Shown here in pieces: positions 1-5,527 of a DNA stretch of 5,527 nucleotides (position 1 is the first letter of the stretch; every line of letters starts with the position of its first letter). The position numbers were made by a program, and so were the translations under genes. The stretch is taken from NCBI GenBank assembly GCA_003648845.1, contig QMQA01000102.1:1-5527 (forward strand), given 5' to 3'. This DNA comes from Candidatus Aerophobota bacterium. GTDB lineage: Bacteria > Aerophobota > Aerophobia > Aerophobales > B3-G15. The notes under the pieces are model-generated. The model saw only the letters and a program-made list of their open reading frames with translations, searched no databases and was not told where the DNA came from.

Positions 1-1
1 A

Positions 2-379
2 GTGCCGACCTACAGAAAGGGGAAAGAACTTGCAACCAGAATAGAAATAAGGTTCCCCGATGCAGCCTGCAATCCATATCTTGCCTTTTCCGTCTTACTT
101 GCAGCGGGACTCAAAGGGATTGATAATAAATATCCTTTACCTGAACCTATAAATCAGGACCTTTATACTATGTCTGAAGTTGAAAGAGAAAGGCAAAAAA
201 TACAGTCTCTTCCTCATGATCTTTATACAGCTATAAAAGAGGCTGAAAATAGCACTCTGTTGAAAGAAGTACTGGGGGAGGAAGTTGTGGGAAAAATAAT
301 AGAGACCAAATTAAAAGAATGGGTAAATTATCGCCTTGATATAACTCCAAGAGAAATAGAGGAAAACCTTACACTTTGA
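2..379 (+). CDS. glnA: Glutamine synthetase type I, C-terminal part (5' truncated by window)
   Basis: This is the C-terminal 125 residues of glutamine synthetase, the cytoplasmic dodecameric enzyme that makes glutamine from glutamate, ammonia and ATP. The frame is open to the window edge. The first visible codon, GTG, is an internal valine rather than a start, because the family motif continues straight through it. Visible family motifs are GKELATRIEIR (residues 7-17) and FPDAACNPYLAF (18-29), which belong to the end of the catalytic barrel, then LLAAGLKGI (32-40) and the helical tail LGEEVVGKIIETKLKEW. Where enterobacterial GS carries the adenylylated Tyr (NLYDLPPEE), this protein has DLYTMSEVERE (Tyr55 here). 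That resembles the non-adenylylated GSI-alpha type of Firmicutes and thermophiles; this subtype call is inference from the tail alone. The catalytic Glu residues and the N-terminal beta-grasp domain lie outside the window. A strong palindromic terminator follows 32 bp after the stop. Confidence 0.95.
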   Translation: MPTYRKGKELATRIEIRFPDAACNPYLAFSVLLAAGLKGIDNKYPLPEPINQDLYTMSEVERERQKIQSLPHDLYTAIKEAENSTLLKEVLGEEVVGKIIETKLKEWVNYRLDITPREIEENLTL

Positions 380-411
380 AAGCTTTGATATATAGAATAG
401 TTCTGCTTTAA

Positions 412-453
412 TAAAATAACAACCTCTCCGGCGCCGGAGAGGTTGTTATTTTA
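412..453. terminator. Bidirectional intrinsic terminator, perfect 42-bp palindrome
   Basis: Positions 412-432 are the exact reverse complement of 433-453, giving two 21-nt arms with no spacer. The GC-rich core is CCTCTCCGGCGCCGGAGAGG (423-442), flanked by AT-rich arms. In RNA the central four or so bases would form the loop. Read rightwards, the core is followed by TTGTTATTTTA and then an eight-T run at 461-468. Read leftwards, the symmetry gives the same TTGTTATTTTA tail. It lies between glnA on the + strand and ligA on the minus strand, so it can stop both convergent transcripts. The ligA transcript would first run antisense across the gene remnant at 477-674. Confidence 0.9.
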
Positions 454-476
454 AATGAACTTTTTTTTATGTCTAA

Positions 477-2690
<2,214 letters not shown>

Positions 2691-2711
2691 AAAGAAGTAG
2701 TTTCAGTTTGT

Positions 2712-2739
2712 TTTATAAACCAAATTTTTCTTTTGTCCA
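2712..2739 (-). promoter_or_regulatory. Candidate sigma-70-type promoter for ligA
   Basis: On the minus strand TGGACA (+ strand 2734-2739) and TATAAA (2712-2717) are separated by 16 bp, giving a predicted start about 7 nt beyond the -10 box and a short leader carrying the AGGAGGT site. An alternative further upstream is TTGATT-16-TATTAT, close to the permease stop. The whole 2677-2774 gap is very AT-rich, so chance matches are likely. I see no terminator after the permease, so read-through from the exporter genes is also possible. Confidence 0.4.
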
Positions 2740-2774
2740 TTAACATTTTTATAATATATCAATATAGAGACGAA

Positions 2775-3551
2775 TCAAGTCATCCTTGCAAGTTTGCCCA
2801 CCTTCCTTGCCCTTCTAAAAGCGAGAAAATAAAGGGGAAAAGAGAGGGCAAGATAAACAAGAACAATTTCCAGAGCATCAACAAGAAGAGAAGATGCTAC
2901 ACTGCCCTCACTTACAAGTTTCCTAACAGCAGCAAAAACCCTGGTAAAAGGCATAACCTGAGCTAACCACTGAAGAGGAGTGGGAAGAATATCCACCGGA
3001 AAAAGAGGAGCTGAAAGGAGAACAAAAAGCTGCAAGATAGTCCAGGCTAAAAATGCATAGTCCCTGCCAAGAAAAATTATGAAAGCAGCAATAACAACTG
3101 ATAGGGCAACAGAACCAATTAAAGTAATACCGGTTAAATGCAAAATTGTATTGAATTTTCCCTTAATTGAGAACCCAAAAAAGCAGGTTACAACCAGCAT
3201 GATGAACATAATAATAATGGATATGACAGCAGAGGAGACAATTCTTGCCAGTATATATTCAAACTCGGAAATACCTGAGGCAAGTACCTGTTTTAAACTC
3301 CCACTCCAGATGTCCTCATTCATCTGAAGATTAATGGTGCTCTGACAGATGTAGGAGAAGCTCCAGAAAACATTAATAACAAGTACCATAAGGCCGGCAC
3401 TTCTCGCAAACTCTCTTGTATAGAGAGCAAAAAATCCCCAGATAATTACAGTGGTTACAGGGAAATAAAAAAATTCCACCAGTCTCCAGCGAGATCGAGT
3501 AAATATTATGAAATCCCTGAAGATAAGAGCTACGACTTTATACCACCTCAT
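2775..3551 (-). CDS. ABC-2 type transporter permease
   Basis: This is the membrane subunit of an ABC-2 family exporter (258 aa, normal size for the NodJ/DrrB-like single-domain type), expected to dimerise and pair with the ATPase encoded just upstream. I count six hydrophobic segments: about 27-45, 51-72, 104-127, 138-161, 164-186 and 223-245. Family features are the amphipathic N-terminal stretch with basic residues before TM1 (RDFIIFTRSRWRL), the cytoplasmic loop NEDIWSGSLKQVLASGIS after TM2 (equivalent of the E-x-G-T-L-x-x-L-L-x-S-P motif), and a proline-rich loop with ILPTPLQWLAQVMPFT between TM5 and TM6, followed by a conserved-type Arg (AAVRKL). The tail is short and basic. Its ATG overlaps the ATPase TGA as ATGA, so the two are translationally coupled; GAGG 4 nt upstream serves as a weak ribosome site. 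The substrate cannot be told from sequence. Drugs, lipids, polysaccharides or ions are all possible. Confidence 0.9.
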   Translation of the reverse strand: MRWYKVVALIFRDFIIFTRSRWRLVEFFYFPVTTVIIWGFFALYTREFARSAGLMVLVINVFWSFSYICQSTINLQMNEDIWSGSLKQVLASGISEFEYILARIVSSAVISIIIMFIMLVVTCFFGFSIKGKFNTILHLTGITLIGSVALSVVIAAFIIFLGRDYAFLAWTILQLFVLLSAPLFPVDILPTPLQWLAQVMPFTRVFAAVRKLVSEGSVASSLLVDALEIVLVYLALSFPLYFLAFRRARKVGKLARMT

Positions 3552-4468
3552 TTTTCCTCTTCCAGACTTTTTATAAAATAATCCTCGAGTGTTGCCTTTT
3601 TAATCTGAAGGTCGATAACCTTATAGCCATTTCTGAAAAGAAAGGACAGAATCTCTCCCAGATTCTCTTTGTAGGAAAGGGTTGCGTATATTTTTGTTCC
3701 CCTTATCTTAAATCCTTTTTTTCTGAGCAGGTTAAAATCTTTAATATTTTTAACCTCTATTATAACCTCATATGTTGGACATTTGTTTTTCTTTACTTTT
3801 TCTACACTTCCAACATCCAGTATCTTTCCTTTATTGATGAAGGCAACTCTTGCACACAGCTGCTCAACCTCTTGCATATAATGACTTGTCAGGAGAATAG
3901 TTGTTCCAAATTCCCGACTCACTCTGGCAATTTCTTCTCTCACCTTTATTGCTATCTGTGGGTCAAGCCCCAGAGTGGGCTCATCAAAAAGCAGAATCTG
4001 TGGCTCGTTTAAAAGAGCTTTTGCAAATATTAGTCTCGTCCTCTCCCCTGTTGAGAGTGAGTCAAATTTTCTATGAGCGATATCTTTGATACCAAAAAAA
4101 CAAAGCAATTTGTTGATTCTTCCTTCAAGTATCTTTTTCGGAACACCATAAGATCTACCGTAAAAGTTAAGTATATCCCTTATCGTAAGAACCCAGTGGA
4201 ATCTTGTTTCTCCTGATACATAATTTATCTTTTCCATCACATTCCTTCTTCTGTGTATATCCTGACCCATGACTTTAACCAGGCCTTTATCCGGCAAAAG
4301 AATTCCCAGAATAATGTTTAAAAGGGTGGTCTTTCCTGCCCCGTTTGGCCCCAGAAGCCCGAATATCTCACCCTTTTTAATTTGAAGACTCACGCTATCA
4401 AGAGCCAGGATATCTTTACCTCTTTCTTTGAACCTTTTGGATACATTAATTATTTCAATTGCGTCCAT
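3548..4468 (-). CDS. ABC-2 exporter ATP-binding protein with C-terminal DUF4162-like domain
   Basis: This 306-aa cytoplasmic ATPase drives the ABC-2 permease encoded downstream. Motifs: aromatic A-loop region at the N-terminus (KRF, 11-13), Walker A GPNGAGKTT (40-48, Lys46), ABC signature LSTGERTRL (138-146, a variant of LSGGQ), Walker B ILLFDEPT (158-165, catalytic Glu163), D-loop LGLDP (166-170) and H-loop TSHYMQEVE (194-202, His196). The Q-loop is unusual: where most ABC ATPases have Y-V-P-Q-E, this one reads YVSGE (83-87), with Gly at the usual Gln. From about 228 onward a separate alpha/beta domain ends in ATLEDYFIKSL, as in the DUF4162 accessory domain of many ABC-2 ATPases. The ATG is preceded by AGGAAGG on the minus strand (4471-4477), which supports this start. 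It is the first gene of a minus-strand unit with the permease and possibly ligA. The transported substrate is unknown. Confidence 0.95.
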   Translation of the reverse strand: MDAIEIINVSKRFKERGKDILALDSVSLQIKKGEIFGLLGPNGAGKTTLLNIILGILLPDKGLVKVMGQDIHRRRNVMEKINYVSGETRFHWVLTIRDILNFYGRSYGVPKKILEGRINKLLCFFGIKDIAHRKFDSLSTGERTRLIFAKALLNEPQILLFDEPTLGLDPQIAIKVREEIARVSREFGTTILLTSHYMQEVEQLCARVAFINKGKILDVGSVEKVKKNKCPTYEVIIEVKNIKDFNLLRKKGFKIRGTKIYATLSYKENLGEILSFLFRNGYKVIDLQIKKATLEDYFIKSLEEEK

Positions 4469-4499
4469 ATCCTTCCTGCAATATGAGGTATTACTTTTT

Positions 4500-4528
4500 A
4501 ATTTAGCACATTTTTCCTTTTATGGGAA
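4500..4528 (-). promoter_or_regulatory. Weak candidate promoter for the ABC exporter genes
   Basis: On the minus strand TTCCCA (+ strand 4523-4528) and TAAATT (4500-4505) are separated by 17 bp, each matching four of six consensus bases, about 30 nt before the ATPase start. It is the best spacing I find in this divergent intergenic region, but the match is modest and the DNA is AT-rich. Confidence 0.25.
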
Positions 4529-4572
4529 GTGGAGCAGGCGGGAAAATTAATCCAGGGAAAGCAAAATCTTGC

Positions 4573-4600
4573 TTGTCATTTTCTTATTTAGTGGTAAGAT
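4573..4600 (+). promoter_or_regulatory. Candidate sigma-70-type promoter for the SHOCT membrane protein gene
   Basis: TTGTCA (4573-4578, five of six matches to the -35 consensus) and TAAGAT (4595-4600, four of six to the -10) are separated by 16 bp. Transcription would begin near 4607, leaving a leader of about 20-35 nt. A 6-bp inverted repeat, AAGCAA-AATC-TTGCTT (4559-4574), runs into the -35 box, and a 5-bp one, TAAAG-TATG-CTTTA (4600-4613), covers the start region. Either could be an operator half-site pair or chance. Confidence 0.5.
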
Positions 4601-4640
4601 AAAGTATGCTTTACAAAAGAAATTTATGCCAGAAGAGAGT

Positions 4641-5527
4641 ATGATCACTCCTGTTCCAGAACTTAACCAGAGGAAAAGAACAGATAAGCATCTTTCTTTT
4701 GCTGTTTATGTAATTACAATCCTTATTCTGACAGGTATTTTATTAACCCTGACTATTTTGATGGGAATGCATTGGGTGTGGTATTTCTTCCGCAGTCAAG
4801 GGTATTACTTTAACTATAGATTCTCCTTCCCTCCTTCCTCCTATTTTTTATACATGACAGGTTGGATGTTAGCTTTAATAATTGGTGCTCTTATATTATC
4901 AATTGTTTTCTGGTGGTACCAGTGGCAACTTTACAAAAGGAGAAACGAACATATTGAACGAATTAAATCTCTCAAAAAAAGCCTTATCCACTGGTTAAAA
5001 GAAAAACATGGTATAGATTTTCATCCCTGGAGTGGGGGTGAGATTCAGCTCTCTATACGAGAAAAGACAAGAAGTACGAGTTTTTTTGCACTCTGGGTTG
5101 TATTTAGCTACCTTCTCATCCCGGTAGGTATTGTACTAACTCTTGTGGCATGGTACTGGCTTACCATGGACTATTACATCCACGAAAAGGGAGAGATCCA
5201 ATTTTTCTATCAGCTCTCAGAGAAACTAAAAGAAAAAAACCTCTCCTTCCATCCCGCACCCCTCCAGCTTCTTCCTCCAAGAAATATGGTTCTTTACATT
5301 ATTTTAATGATAATCCCCGGGGTTAATCTTGTATGGGCTTTGTGGTGGAGCTATGTTTTATTCCAGGACCCCAACGTTCATTTTGAAACTCACAAGTTCT
5401 GGGAAGGTCAGCTGGAAAAAATCGTCCAAGGGTTAAAAACCCCAAGTCCTATACCTTCAGAATCACCTCTTGAAATATTGAAAAAGCGTTATGCTAAAGG
5501 AGAGATAACAAGAGAACAGTTCCAGCA
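4641..5527 (+). CDS. Multi-pass membrane protein with repeated TM/helix modules and C-terminal SHOCT motif (3' truncated by window)
   Basis: The frame is open for 295 codons to the window edge. I do not recognise a named gene. Hydrophobic segments lie at about 20-42, 68-92, 148-172 and 216-240, with many Trp/Tyr at the membrane edges. Two modules of about 76-80 residues repeat. Each has a Trp/Tyr-rich TM end, a charged helix with L-x-x-x-L-K-E-K, an FHP tripeptide (127-129 and 203-205), a loop with Arg, then a TM with an I-P turn (IPVGIVL and IPGVNLV). A third partial module starts at WWSYVLFQDPNVHFETHKFW (235-254). The tail SPLEILKKRYAKGEITREQF (275-294) is a clear SHOCT-type short C-terminal motif, a presumed oligomerisation element seen at the end of many unrelated membrane proteins, so the true stop is probably within about 15 codons. 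The modules loosely recall DUF4234-like proteins, which I could not check. ATG 4641 follows AGAAGAGAG; in-frame ATG 4626 (five codons longer, weaker site) is an alternative. It is divergent from the exporter. Confidence 0.85.
   Translation, partial: MITPVPELNQRKRTDKHLSFAVYVITILILTGILLTLTILMGMHWVWYFFRSQGYYFNYRFSFPPSSYFLYMTGWMLALIIGALILSIVFWWYQWQLYKRRNEHIERIKSLKKSLIHWLKEKHGIDFHPWSGGEIQLSIREKTRSTSFFALWVVFSYLLIPVGIVLTLVAWYWLTMDYYIHEKGEIQFFYQLSEKLKEKNLSFHPAPLQLLPPRNMVLYIILMIIPGVNLVWALWWSYVLFQDPNVHFETHKFWEGQLEKIVQGLKTPSPIPSESPLEILKKRYAKGEITREQFQ
4911..5342 (+). repeat. Two tandem protein-level modules inside the SHOCT membrane protein
   Basis: Module 1 (residues 91-170) and module 2 (171-234) share the order WWY/WYW, charged helix, LKEKxxxxFHP/LKEKxxxFHP, Arg-containing loop and a TM with an I-P pair. 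The FHP tripeptides are 76 residues apart. Identity is low and I see no matching DNA repeat, so any duplication is old. Confidence 0.4.

Noticed and set aside
2..4. GTG at 2-4 as a true start codon of a small protein
   Set aside because: The translation is the interior of glutamine synthetase; the codon is a family-typical Val in a gene truncated by the window edge.
2733..3327. Two + strand open frames antisense to the permease and its 3' flank
   Set aside because: They are shadow frames opposite the ABC-2 permease, with low-complexity basic translation products and no Shine-Dalgarno sequence.
3901..4089. A 62-codon + strand frame opposite the ABC ATPase signature and Walker B region
   Set aside because: It is explained entirely as the antisense of conserved ATPase codons.
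4606..4640. Upstream ATG at 4606 as a start for the SHOCT gene
   Set aside because: It is out of frame with the long reading frame and lies at the predicted transcription start; the in-frame choices are 4626 and 4641.

Overview
The window is bacterial. It carries an NAD+-dependent DNA ligase, strong AGGAGG-type ribosome binding sites and tightly packed genes. The DNA is AT-rich, with frequent AGA/AGG and ATA codons and Lys/Glu-rich proteins, a style common in anaerobic, often thermophilic or subsurface lineages. No gene here fixes the phylum, and an uncultured lineage is only a guess.

Layout from left to right: (1) On the + strand, the last 125 codons of a type I glutamine synthetase (glnA). 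It is followed by a perfect 42-bp palindrome that should act as a bidirectional terminator. (2) A short + strand reading frame (477-674) with no good start. It looks like the C-terminal stump of a RseB/DUF4367-like envelope or anti-sigma-type protein, and its end overlaps the end of ligA by 11 bp. (3) A minus-strand block transcribed from right to left: ABC ATPase, ABC-2 permease (joined by a 4-nt ATGA overlap), then ligA. A 97-bp gap containing a plausible ligA promoter separates the permease from ligA. (4) A divergent intergenic region (4469-4640) with a good + strand promoter. (5) On the + strand, a multi-pass membrane protein with an internally repeated architecture and a C-terminal SHOCT motif, cut off by the window end. 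No ORF with a stop covers this last gene, so it is easily missed.

The ATPase and permease together form one exporter of unknown substrate. The ligase is housekeeping (replication and repair) and is probably independent of the exporter. The SHOCT membrane protein is divergent from the exporter and may or may not be functionally tied to it. I see no mobile element, CRISPR array, tRNA or rRNA. The most novel items are the repeated-module SHOCT membrane protein and the truncated gene between glnA and ligA.
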